Shown here piece by piece: positions 54,616-63,765 of a stretch of 64,000 bases of DNA. The notes under the pieces were generated by a model, which had not been told where the DNA came from, did not search any database, and saw only the letters and a program-made list of their open reading frames with translations. Source of the DNA: Basidiobolus meristosporus CBS 931.73. Lineage: Eukaryota > Basidiobolomycota > Basidiobolomycetes > Basidiobolales > Basidiobolaceae. A program made the translations under genes and the position numbers. Position 1 is the stretch's first letter; each line of letters starts with the position of its first letter. The stretch lies in assembly GCA_002104905.1 (NCBI GenBank), contig MCFE01000004.1, positions 216,067 to 280,066 on the forward strand, in the 5' to 3' direction.

Positions 54616-55411
54616 TGGCCTTGGCAAAACAAATACTACCTTTCATTCAATAGACCATTAAACAAAAACCATATAATCTACTTGTTCTCCCAATCACTTC
54701 TAATATCTCCAAGACTCTTACAACACTTTCTGGGACCTTTCTCAGCATATACTTATGGCTAGTCTTACAAAGTGCACTTAAAAGTATAACACTTTATTTG
54801 AACTCAATAAAACAACAAATAAATTCTACTAGTCCTACAAATGGTAGTTGTGTAGTAGGCCTCAATGATGATGAAATATTCGGTAAGCAGTGCAAATACA
54901 AATGAGTCCGGAATATTCTAAAGATACTCGGTACAACTGCCACTCAGCTTTGTATTTCACTTGGTTGTGATCTGATGGCACACTTGTCCTCCACAATTAC
55001 AATAATCAAGCATAACACTTTGGTTCTGTCCATCACTTGCTTACATTTAAGAGCAGGGTTGCACAATGGAATCTTCAATGCAAATTGCATGTGATTCCGT
55101 ATAGGCACTTGGGCCCAAAACCTGAAATGGTGGGCGAATTAAGCAGCACATCCTTCAATCGTACTCAAAGCTACCAGTTTATTCAGGTGTTGGGATTCAT
55201 CTGTCTACCAGGACAATGTCTAGACTTCAAGATATGCTTCACTATTTTATGGTATATGGGGATATGGGGATATCTAGTTTCATCCGTGATTCTACCTGGA
55301 TCCCTGAAGTTGTTCTGTACTCGGTGAAATTGCGATTAGTGTTGTAGGCTGCTTGGATAAATCAGTCAAATGACTATAGGCCGATCTACAGAAATACCAT
55401 GTTGGTGGAAC

Positions 55412-55463
55412 AACCATTCTAGTATGCATTCCATCAATAAAACCATTCTAGTATGTATTCCAT
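55412..55463. repeat. 29-bp tandem duplication
   Basis: aaccattctagtatgcattc (55412-) is repeated with period 29 as aaccattctagtatgtattc (55441-), one mismatch. Non-coding. Confidence 0.75.
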
Positions 55464-56349
55464 AAATTCTTGCTGGGGAGCTAAGGAAATCTGATGGATT
55501 ATATGCCCGCCTAATTCAGCTTATTGCAGACGCAATCTGATCGCAAAAATCATTGCTGATTACAAGCAGTGCGTAAAGTGTGACTCGATGTAACATTTGG
55601 ATGATGGATCTCTCTGCAAGATGAGTACACATTTCTAAATCAGGGTTTGAGGGTGGAATTGCCAGTTTTATTCACGGAGATACGAACCCTGATCTATACC
55701 TACCTGGTTACAATACTTGTCCACTGCGCATAGCAACATGGTGAAGTTACCAACTGCAAGATGAAGGGAATTGTGCAAGTAAGCACTATTAATGCAACAT
55801 CTATTGAAGCTTGAGGAAGAAAGTATAAGCGTGGCTCATTGATATTTGTAACATGTGTAGCTTAAATCCTGTTCACTATCAGGTGAAGCATGCTGCAATT
55901 TGCTCGGAAGGTGTGGGTTCTTCAGAAAACGTCCATTACCGCTGCAAGTTGACCATATGTCTCACTTGGCTGTGCGGAAAGTAACACACACGTACTTATG
56001 GTCTACAGGCCAACCCCACACCCTCCCAAGTTCTTATATCAGAACTCCTACATCAGCTAAGTGATGCCAATAGCGCGGCTGTACTAATCACATACATTAT
56101 CTGTACTCAAAGACCCACTTCCCGGTGGCCGTTCTCCCCAAACTCGGTAGATGAATCTCCATTCCAGGTACTGTTATAATGTCACGCTATCAGCCAATGA
56201 TTTCATCCTCATCGCATATTGTCCCAACCAGATTCGATGAATATATAGGAATGCAGTGTTCTCACATATTAAACATTACAGCATGCAAAATATACGAGAT
56301 ATCACACTTACTAGGTGAATAGACGTCTATCGATCCATTCTTTATTATG

Positions 56350-57057
56350 TTACCAAATAGGCTTGTATCTGGTTCCTACATGGTTTACAATCTTGACCTT
56401 TGTCTTGTACCTTTTGTTTGTCATGGAGAAGTACATGTCGATGGGAAGATGTACTTTACCCTTATAGTAGTTGCTCAATAGCTGGACTAGGCCTTGCCTG
56501 GATATAACGAACGCCTGTGTACCCCAGTCGTATATCGAGTGTGCGGTGTCAGCATTGAAAAGCGAGTAAAAATCCAGATCAACTTCAGTGGAATACCTGG
56601 CCAGCCAGCATTCGATTTCCATAATAAACCTCTGCTTGTCGGTCAATACCACGTCATCCTCGATAAAGACAAAGTAGTCCTCGGCACTCAGCTTCAGTTG
56701 TCGATTGAACATTATTGCATACGTGTTAAGGATCCTAGAGGGCCAGCTGAGATCTATATCCTTGTAAAGATAATCTGCTGTAGGGTTGTATAGTGTGATG
56801 TTGAAGTCATTCCAGGAGTCTCCATTCCACTCAGGTCTGCCATTTAAAACCACTATAGACTTGTTCCAGCCGGAAGCTGATCCCTTGGCGCAAATATCCC
56901 AGTTTGAATCTGCTCTACCTAGTGCTTTACGTAGCTCGACGCTTATGTTAGACGAAGATGCCAATAAGATCACAGTGATAGCAAAAACAATGACAATGGT
57001 AGTAAAGGCGTATAGCCTCCATTTCCTAAAAGAAGATACAACTCGATAAGTGCGCAT
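56350..57057 (-). CDS. type II membrane glycosyltransferase-like protein, GT25-like
   Basis: 235 aa, single exon, the last protein gene before the retroelement zone. A short cytosolic tail (MRTYRVVSSFRKWRLYAF) precedes one membrane anchor (TTIVIVFAITVILLASSS), so it is probably a Golgi type II protein. The luminal part has SIVVLNGRPEWNGDSWNDF, a DxD-like acid motif in YFVFIEDDVVLTDKQRF, and WGTQAFVISRQGLVQLLSNY followed by HLPIDMYFSM. The 'GTQAxVISRxG ... PIDMY' order resembles family GT25-type enzymes, but the protein is short and the call is by motif. Subtelomeric location suggests a variable, wall- or surface-related role (inference). The start ATG is at 57057. Confidence 0.65.
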   Translation of the reverse strand: MRTYRVVSSFRKWRLYAFTTIVIVFAITVILLASSSNISVELRKALGRADSNWDICAKGSASGWNKSIVVLNGRPEWNGDSWNDFNITLYNPTADYLYKDIDLSWPSRILNTYAIMFNRQLKLSAEDYFVFIEDDVVLTDKQRFIMEIECWLARYSTEVDLDFYSLFNADTAHSIYDWGTQAFVISRQGLVQLLSNYYKGKVHLPIDMYFSMTNKRYKTKVKIVNHVGTRYKPIW

Positions 57058-57980
57058 GGAGCAATACTGATGAGGGACAATGCATTTATATTACTACCGC
57101 TATGTTCCGGAACAAACTGCTATACTTCTTTGTAGCACAAGTGGACAAAAGCCCATGATAACTTGGAATATACTACTGATGTCGTGGATTAGGTTGGTCA
57201 TGGTCAACTCCCCCATTGGGCCTAATCAATTCCTTGATTTTATTTGTACTTAAGACCTCGTGGATGGCAAAGGCATCATAATGGCTTTTGAAACTGATGG
57301 ATCCACAATGGACACAAATCCCACTACTTGGTCAAATGAAATTACACTTGAATCCTATTCTAGCTGCAGTGATAGTACAGCACAAATCAGTGGTAATTTG
57401 ATCATATCCTATTTTTACAGTCCAGTTGCTAAGTCTCAATAAAAATGAGCAGCCTTAGGTAGCCTACTAATGCTTTGTCACTGGGTATGGCTAGTCACCA
57501 CGTTGCTGGAGTCATAGCTTTAATGTTAGCTGAGGATTTCTTATCAACCCTTTAACCAATGTATGACCCTTTGCTTTGGGCCACTACAAAAGTGCAAAAA
57601 ATCCCTCTTACGGGAGCCACTTAGAACCTTCTGCCTCTCAATCCTTTGACATAATTCTAAAGAAATAAGCTACAATGTTGTGTGTTTACTGTCTAATAAG
57701 TACTCTGCTTTATACTTGCAAATTCTTGAAATGTAGCATAGGATAAACAAGTAATCTGCCTTTTACTAAGAGGCACTTAAAGAACTTGGCTCTGGCAACA
57801 GGGTGCAGTGAGGGGTCTACTTTACCATCACAACATCCTGAAATCTGTTGTAAAAGTTTGTATCTCCCCCTAAATACTCACCTATTACCTCTAAACCTTT
57901 GAGAATACTGACCAAATTCCTTGTTAGGATTTACTTGAATTTTTTTTACCAAAAACATTAGGTACCCATAAGATGAAAAG
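57058..57980. other. spacer with decayed repeats, distal to the glycosyltransferase
   Basis: No supportable gene; a 60-codon frame at 57260 is too weak. 57888-57975 is another degenerate copy of the LTR-like element (gaccaaattccttgttagga, then aggtacccata at 57959-57970), abruptly followed at 57981 by a TTAGGGGG-type junction. Confidence 0.5.
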
Positions 57981-58794
57981 GATTAGGGGGGTTGATAATC
58001 ACCAAAGGTTGAAATCTTTATTTAAATCATAAATAGAGAAGCCAAGTTGGAATATGGATAGCTGAGATGCAGAAAGCCTACAAGATAAACTTGGACTTAG
58101 TTGTTTCCCAGATATCCTTAATGTCAAAGTCTGGAGGAGAATGCAGAAAGACTGCTTGTTGTCTCTAGTACTTGTTGCATCCAAGAGAAAAGTGTAATAA
58201 AACTCTTGAATGATTTGACTGAACATAAGTGACAACTAGGTGCAGAATCTTAGAATTGTCAGAGAGTGGTGGGAATATAAGCAGAGAGGTTCTGGTATAA
58301 TATTGGTCTTGTATATAGCTGGGTTTGGCTATAAAGGCAACAGAGTTGGTTTGCTATGCAGGCTAGGCTTGGTGTTCACAGGAGTGCTTGATATGCTAGG
58401 CTTGGGTAGAAACTAGAATGTAATTGTTGAATTCTTATTTTTGCTAAGAAACAATCTTAAATATGTTGGGACACATACTAAATCAAAAGGTTTGGTAAGC
58501 TTTATTTATACTTTTCTGATCAAGTTGCATTAGTAAGCACCAAGAGTCTGGACTAATTAAAATCTGTTGGGGTGCTGATAAGTGCATAAGATAAATGAGA
58601 AATTGCATCCTTAATCAGCTGATGTCATGGCAACTACTAAGTGGTTGCATAGATCTTGGATGATTAATTACTTGGAAAGGCTTAGCAGATTAGTTGAGGA
58701 CATAATGTCTGCATCAAAATTGCTCAGGTGTGACAGCTAAAAATAGATTCCAAGAGGTGATAAAATAAACCATAACTGGAATTAGTTATATATG
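57981..58794 (-). mobile_element. degenerate telomere-junction retroelement fragment (third family)
   Basis: Begins with gattaggggggttg (57981-57994), then atcACCaaaGGTtgaaatcttta, the same junction layout as the other elements: G-run, short hairpin, then the complement of an AATAAA-like tail. About 800 bp follow without coding capacity. It ends where the next G-run junction begins (58793). Family membership rests on the junction only. Confidence 0.45.
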
Positions 58795-59029
58795 GGGGAG
58801 GAAAGTCACCAAGTGGTGAAATCTTTATTCACTTGAGACAAGCATATACAGAAGCCATATTAATCTGAAGTTAATCCTAGAAAGCTAGTTCTGAGAGATA
58901 TCATCTTGGTAAGACAGGTCTGAGAGTTAAGAAGCTGAGTGGTACTGTATTTCCTAGTTAGCTAAGTCTGAGAGAGGTTTCCTGGAAAGCCAGGTCTGAG
59001 AGGAGAGAATCTGAGTATATCTGAGGTAA
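58794..59029 (-). mobile_element. family B retroelement 3'-end fragment with hairpin array, copy 1
   Basis: Junction gggggaggaaagtcaccaag (58794-58813), hairpin TCACC-aagt-GGTGA, then atctttattcacttgagaca. After it come four 'CCTnG....CnAGG tctgagag' units in about 150 bp. The fourth, cctggaaagccagg, is a perfect 5-bp stem with a 4-nt loop. The element reads on the minus strand. It ends at the G-run 59030-59038. Confidence 0.6.
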
Positions 59030-59079
59030 GGGGGGGGGAGACAGTCACTAACAGGAGAAGTCTTTATCTCAGTTAGGGG
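59030..59079 (-). mobile_element. family A 3'-end fragment, very short
   Basis: Nine G (59030-59038) followed by agacagtcactaacaggaga, a decayed hairpin, then agtctttatctcagttaggg; about 40 bp of the element only, immediately followed by TTAGGGG and the next family B fragment. The shortest example of a severely 5'-truncated insertion in the array. Confidence 0.55.
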
Positions 59080-59283
59080 AGGGAGGAAAGCCACCAAGTG
59101 GTGAAATCTTTATTTACTTATGACAAGTATCTAAAGAAGCCAAGTTAATCTGAGGTAATTCCTAGAAAGCTAGGTCTGAGAGATATCTTCCTGGTAAGCC
59201 AGGTCTGAGAGTTGAGAAGCTGAGTGGTACTATATTTCCTAGTAAGCTAGGTCTGTGAGAGGTTTCCTAGAAAGCCAGGCCCA
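59080..59283 (-). mobile_element. family B retroelement 3'-end fragment with hairpin array, copy 2
   Basis: Starts after ttaggggagggagg with aaagccaccaagtggtgaaa and runs to the interstitial telomere repeat at 59284. It has the same four hairpin units as copy 1, better preserved: CCTAG-aaag-CTAGG, CCTGG-taag-CCAGG, CCTAG-taag-CTAGG, and CCTAG-aaag-CCAGG. The stem bases differ between units but pairing is kept in the first three. Confidence 0.6.
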
Positions 59284-59308
59284 GGTTAGGGTTAGGGTTA
59301 GGGGGGAG
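59284..59308 (+). repeat. interstitial telomere repeat
   Basis: ggttagggttagggttaggg with a run of six G at its right end, between a family B fragment and family A copy 1. It shows that this position was once a chromosome end. Confidence 0.85.
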
Positions 59309-59381
59309 ACAGTCACCAACTGGTGAAATCATTATTCCAGTTAAAACAAAGAAGCCAGCACTACTGTTGTAGCTTTGATAC

Positions 59382-59730
59382 TGTTGCAATATTCTGAGGA
59401 GTATTGGAAGTGATGTGGAGAACTAGAAGATTTACATGTTATTCACTTGTAGATTTATTGATCAAAAGTATGGTATTTATACTTTTGATAAAGTAGAGGA
59501 AACAAACGTGTGGAGTTTGTTAAGGAAGGTCCCAAGAATATGTGTGCAAAGTTTGGGGTCTTTTGGACGACTTTGAGAAAAATAATAATCTGGGTACCTG
59601 ACAATTTGGTGAAAATATTCTAAGTAAATCCCGACAAGAAATCTAGTCAGGACAGAATGCTAATCACAGAATAAGATCTATGTGACTAAGTTAGCATGAA
59701 TATTTAGGTGACAATTCAATAATTACAACA
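59382..59730. mobile_element. 349-bp solo-LTR-like insertion with 5-bp target duplication
   Basis: Interrupts copy 1 where copy 2 has no insertion. It begins TGTTGCAAT and ends aattACAACA (TG...CA ends, with TGTTG/CAACA inverted termini), flanked by direct repeats gatac (59377-59381 and 59731-59735); copy 2 has a single gatac at 61732. An 11-bp inverted repeat atcaaaagtat/atacttttgat lies at 59461-59489. TG..CA ends plus a 5-bp duplication are typical of retroviral-type LTRs, hence a solo LTR; a non-autonomous DNA element with inverted ends is the alternative. Decayed copies lie at 54206-54615 and 57888-57975. Confidence 0.75.
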
Positions 59731-61490
59731 GATACAAGAATGTGTAGCTGAGGGGAATTTGTAGGTAAGTTAATAAGAAGTGATGATAGCTCTTCAGTGC
59801 TCAAAACACTGTTCAGTGGGAAGGGGGGTAGCAAGGGAGGTAAGAATGACTTGTGAACAACATTAATGAGAGGAATGTGATAAGGATTGATATTCATCAT
59901 AAAGGGAGTGTGCTGCTGCAGATATTGCTGCCAAAGGTCTGTCAAGTACTTCAGGTAGGCCAGCTTGGGTTTTTCTGACTGCAGAATAAATTCAGCAAAC
60001 TTCTTGATTTCAGGATCTCCAAGTATAGTTCTCCAGCAGGAGTCAGGTGTAGTGGGGTGTGTTCTCTTCCAGGCCTTAATCAGTGGGTTGTTGCAGTGGA
60101 GAAGTCTAAGATATAATCTGGTTCTAAGGTAGAGAAGTCTGATCTTATAGGGCATCAACCCAAAAGCACCAAGAATAGCATGTCTGTAGGGGCATTCAGG
60201 CAAATGAGGCACTAAGGGGGTAATGCACCATACTGCAAACTTGTCAAGCTTAGTGCAGTCTCTAGAAGTAAGAGAGAGAAGTGGTAAGCCAAATTCCAGG
60301 ACAGTGAAGACAAACTGCTTGAGTAGAAGGAGGCAGCTGGGAGCTGAAGTTCAAGGAGGAGTAACAGCCAGTAGCTTGTGGAGTGCCTGTCTTGCCAGGA
60401 TAATTCTCTTCTTCAGGTGTGCTCCAGAGTCTAGTCCAGTAGGAAGGAAAGGAAAGCCAAGATATGTAGCAGAAACCTGAGCAGGTGGAGTGGAGTTCTC
60501 CAAGTTGATGGGAGAGCCCAAAGGTACTGTCTTTGCAATGGAAAGCTGGAGATTATTCTTCTGTAGATACTGGTGGATGGTCTGGGAGTCTTGTTGCACA
60601 TTGGAGGAGGATATTCTGATGTCATCAGCAAAGAGAGTAACCATGCAGTCAGCTGAGAGTCTTGGGAAATCATTCAGGAAGATGGCAAACAGTATAGGAC
60701 CAAGCACAGAGCCTTGAACCACTCCATTAGCAACTGAGAACACAGCTGATTGCTCACTTGGGTGAAGAATTCTTGCTTGTGGATCCAGAAACAGAGACCT
60801 GACAAGGAGGGTGAGAGAGGTACTGGAGAAGCATTGCAACTTGGACCAAGGCAGATTTCTGTCAACTGAATCAAAGGCCTTAGTAATATCAAACACAACA
60901 GAGGGATACTTGCACTGGAGAGAGTGATCTTGGCTAAGTATGACTGCATATTCCAAGGAGAGGCCAGGAACAAAGCCAAACTGTGCAGGGTGAAACTTGA
61001 GGGAGTCAGAGTAGAGCTCCTGAGCAATCAGAAGCTCAAACACCTTTCTGCAGGTGGGCAGCAGAGATATTGGCCTGTAGGAGCTAGGATCCATGTGCTT
61101 TCCTTTACCCTTGTACAGTGGCAGAGCATTTGCAAAGGACCATTCCTCAGGAGTAGAAAGCTGGGCTGAGCATTGTTGAAACAGTGGAAGCAGAAGTGCA
61201 GACATGGCCTTGGTACTAGTCTTCAGAAGCTCATAGGAGATTGTGTCCACACCTGGGGCAGTAGAGTTGGGAAGCCTCTTGTGCACATTATGGATTCTCC
61301 CTTAATGAGGTGCAAGTGGGATGGGCAGAGTCTTGAAGTCAGGATGAAAGCCAGGAGTTGAGTACTGCTTTGTAGAGAAGAAGATGTTAGCCAGCTGTTC
61401 TGTTGAAGGTAACTTCCTGGAAGAGGGCCTCATTGCCCTGTAGAGTCTCAATACTGTTCTTGTTATAGAGTTGGAAGATTGCAGAGGCAA
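59691..61490 (-). pseudogene. reverse transcriptase of copy 1, broken
   Basis: Three frame blocks: 61490-61302 (N-terminal part, ending IPLAPH where copy 2 has IPLALDQRRIHN), 61286-60351 (APGVDTISYELLK, YRPISLLPTC, VFDITKAFDSVD, GSVLGPILFAIFLND, FADDIRIS, YLGFPFLPTG), and 60212-59691 (MPHLPECPYRHAILGAFGLM onward). The first break is a small deletion/frameshift near 61300. The second is a TGA replacing an ACA codon (copy 2 has PPTTSAPS) near 60351. The final ten or so codons run into the LTR-like insertion (59730). So the copy is dead although most of the sequence is well preserved. Confidence 0.85.
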
Positions 61491-61651
61491 AGAACTAATA
61501 ATATGATCCCAGAGCTGAGTATGCAGAGTGAGGTGAATTGCCTTGGAGTGGTGTATTGCTGTCAGGAGGAGTTTCTCTGTTTTTGGGTTAGGGAAACTCA
61601 GGTAGCTTTGTTGCAGGGCTGAAACAATGGATTCCCATTTTCTTGAGGTTA

Positions 61652-63652
61652 GGGGGGGGGGAGACAGTCACCAACAGGTGAAATCTTTATTTCAGTTGAA
61701 ACAAAGAAGCCAGCGCTACTGTTGTAGCTTTGATACAAGAGTGTGTAGCTGAGGGGAATTTGCAGGTAAGTTAATAAGAAGTGATGATAGTTCTTCAGTG
61801 CTCAAGACACTGTTGAGTGGGAAGGGGGGTAGCAAGAGAGGTAAGAATGACTTGTGAACAACATTAATGAGGGGAATGTGATAAGGATTGATATTCATCA
61901 TAAAGGGAGTGTGCTGCTGCAGATATTGCTGCCAAAGGTCTGTCAAGTACTTCAGGTAGGCCAGCTTGGGTTTTTCTGACTGCAGAATAAATTCAGCAAA
62001 CTTCTTGACTTCAGGATCTCCAAGTATAGTTCTCCAGCAGGAGCCAGGTGTTGTGTGGTGTGTTCTCTTCCAGGCCTTAATCAGTGGGTTGTTGCAGTTG
62101 TGAAGTCTGAGGTATAATCTGGTTCTAAGGTAGAGAAGTCTGATCTTATAGGGCATAAACCCAAAAGCACCAAGAATAGCATGTCTGTAGGGGCATTCAG
62201 GCAAATGAGGCACCAAGGAGGTAATGCATCGTACTGCAAACTTGTCAAGCTTAGTGCAGTCTCTAGAAGTAAGAGAGAGAAGTGGTAAGCCAAATTCCAG
62301 GACAGGGAAGACAAACTGCTTGAGTAGAAGGAGGCAGCTGGGAGCTGAAGTTGTAGGAGGAGTAACAGCCAGTAGCTTGTGGAGTGCCTGTCTTGCCAGG
62401 ATAATTCTCTTCTTCAGGTGTGCTCCAGAGTCTAGTCCAGTAGGAAGGAAAGGAAAGCCAAGATATGTAGCAGAAACCTGAGCAGGTAGAGTGGAGTTCT
62501 CCAAGTTGATGGGAGAGCCCAAAGGTACTGTCTTTGCAATAGAAAGCTGGAGATTATTCTTCTGCAGATACTGGTGGATGGTCTGGGAGTCTTGTTGCAC
62601 ATTGGAGGAGGATATTCTGATGTCATCAGCAAAGAGAGTAACCAGGCAGTCAGCTGAGAGTCTTGGGAAATCATTCAGGAAGATGGCAAACAGTATAGGA
62701 CCAAGCACAGAGCCTTGAACCACTCCATTAGGAACTGAGAACACAGCTGATTGTTCACTTGGGTGCAGAATTCTTGCTTGTGGATCCAGAAACAGAGACC
62801 TGACAAGGAGGGTGAGAGAGGTACTGGAGAAGCATTGCAACTTGGACCAAAGCAGATTTCTGTCAACTGAATCAAAGGCCTTAGTAATATCAAACAGAAC
62901 TGAGGGATACTTGCACTGGAGAGAGTGATCTTGGCTAAGTACGACTGCATATTCCAAGGAGAGGCCAGGAACAAAGCCAAACTGTGCAGGATGAAACTTG
63001 AGGGAGTCAGAGTAGAGCTCCTGAGCAAGCAGAAGCTCAAACACCTTTCTGCAGGTGGGCAGCAGAGATATTGGCCTGCAGGAGCTAGGATCCAGGTGCT
63101 TTCCTTTACCCTTGTACAGTGGCAGAACATTTGCAAAGGACCATTCCTCAGGAGTAGAAAGCTGGGCTGAGCATTGCTGAAACAGTGGAAGCAGAAGTGC
63201 AGACATGGCCTTGGTACTAGTCTTCAGAAGCTCATAGGAGATTGTGTCCACACCTGGAGCAGTAGAGTTGGCAAGCCTCTTGAGCACATTATGGATTCTC
63301 CTTTGATCAAGTGCAAGTGGGATGGGCAGAGTCTTGAAGTCAGGATGAAAGCCAGGAGTTGAGTACTGCTTTGTAGAGAAGAAGATGTTAGCCAGCTGTT
63401 CTGTTGAAGGTAACTTCCTGGAAGAGGGCCTCATTGCCCTGTAGAGTCTTGATACTGTTCTTGTTATAGAGTTGGAAGATTGCAGAGGCAAGGAACTCAT
63501 AATATGATCCCAGAGCTGAGTATACAGAGAGTGGTGAATTGTCTTGGAGTGGTGTATTGCTGTCAGGAGAAGTTTCTCTGTTTTTGGGTTAGGGAAACTC
63601 AGGTAGCTTTGTTGCAGGGCTGAAACAATGGATTCCCATTTTCTTGAGGTTA
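61652..63652 (-). mobile_element. non-LTR-type retroelement copy 2 (family A), intact frame, 5'-truncated
   Basis: 2001-bp unit. Left (3') end: ten G (61652-61661), agacagtcaccaacaggtga, atctttatttcag. Right (5') end at 63652, where the sequence ends ...ttcttgaggttaggggg. The reading frame is still open at that boundary (SRKWESIVSALQQSYLSF on the minus strand), so the element is truncated inside its ORF and lacks any endonuclease part. Copy 1 is truncated at exactly the same base (61650), so the array arose by duplication of one already truncated unit rather than by two insertions. Confidence 0.85.
61716..63500 (-). CDS. reverse transcriptase, non-LTR (LINE-like), 5'-truncated
   Basis: 594 codons from the first Met; the open frame continues about 50 codons further to the truncation point. 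Palm/finger motifs in order: APGVDTISYELLK (81-93), CRPISLLPTCRKVFELL (141-157), FGFVPGLSLEYAV (174-186), FDITKAFDSVD (203-213, catalytic Asp), VQGSVLGPILFAIFLNDFPR (261-280), FADDIRISSS (290-299, the paired Asp residues), then a YLGFPFLPTG motif and a helical thumb (HLKKRIILARQALHKLLAV). The C-terminal 170 residues (LPECPYRHAILGAFGFMPYK, RTRLYLRLHNCNNPLIKAWK) are unfamiliar. No endonuclease is encoded in what remains. The order 'TKAFD ... GSVLGP ... F/YADD ... YLG' is that of non-LTR reverse transcriptases. Confidence 0.85.
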   Translation of the reverse strand: MSSLPLQSSNSITRTVSRLYRAMRPSSRKLPSTEQLANIFFSTKQYSTPGFHPDFKTLPIPLALDQRRIHNVLKRLANSTAPGVDTISYELLKTSTKAMSALLLPLFQQCSAQLSTPEEWSFANVLPLYKGKGKHLDPSSCRPISLLPTCRKVFELLLAQELYSDSLKFHPAQFGFVPGLSLEYAVVLSQDHSLQCKYPSVLFDITKAFDSVDRNLLWSKLQCFSSTSLTLLVRSLFLDPQARILHPSEQSAVFSVPNGVVQGSVLGPILFAIFLNDFPRLSADCLVTLFADDIRISSSNVQQDSQTIHQYLQKNNLQLSIAKTVPLGSPINLENSTLPAQVSATYLGFPFLPTGLDSGAHLKKRIILARQALHKLLAVTPPTTSAPSCLLLLKQFVFPVLEFGLPLLSLTSRDCTKLDKFAVRCITSLVPHLPECPYRHAILGAFGFMPYKIRLLYLRTRLYLRLHNCNNPLIKAWKRTHHTTPGSCWRTILGDPEVKKFAEFILQSEKPKLAYLKYLTDLWQQYLQQHTPFMMNINPYHIPLINVVHKSFLPLLLPPFPLNSVLSTEELSSLLINLPANSPQLHTLVSKLQQ

Positions 63653-63710
63653 GGGGGGGGGGAGACAGTCACCAACAGGTGAAATCTTTATTTCAGTTGA
63701 AACAAAGAAG
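63653..63710 (-). mobile_element. family A 3'-end fragment, distal, about 48 bp
   Basis: Ten G (63653-63662), agacagtcaccaacaggtga, then the AATAAA-like complement, truncated after aaacaaagaag and followed directly by ggttaggggg (63711). It shows the same 3' end as copies 1 and 2. Confidence 0.8.
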
Positions 63711-63765
63711 GGTTAGGGGGGAGGAAAGTCACCAAGTGGTGAAATCTTTATTTACTTATGACAAG
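63711..63765 (-). mobile_element. family B 3'-end fragment, distal, about 44 bp
   Basis: ggttagggggg then aggaaagtcaccaagtggtg and aaatctttatttacttatg, truncated after acaag, where the terminal (TTAGGG)n begins at 63766. It is the most distal unique sequence of the chromosome in this window. Confidence 0.8.

Larger units (their letters stand above)
52814..56349. other. subtelomeric gene-free stretch with degenerate repeats
   Basis: 3.5 kb, AT-rich, no supportable genes. Holds decayed copies of the 349-bp LTR-like element (54206-54375 and 54540-54615), and a 29-bp repeat near 55412. The composition changes relative to the gene-dense part begin at about 53150. Confidence 0.5.
59303..61651 (-). 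mobile_element. non-LTR-type retroelement copy 1 (family A), inactivated
   Basis: Minus-strand element: 3' end at the left (GGGGGG, agacagtcaccaactggtga, complement of an AATAAA-like tail), 5' end at the right where it is truncated within the coding region. Nearly identical to copy 2 at a spacing of 2001 bp but carrying a 349-bp insertion in its 3' UTR (59382-59730). Its reverse transcriptase frame is broken: see the pseudogene entry. Confidence 0.85.

Noticed and set aside
60490-60717. plus-strand frames inside the retroelement copies
   Set aside because: Antisense of the reverse transcriptase; repeated identically in both copies because the copies are duplicates.
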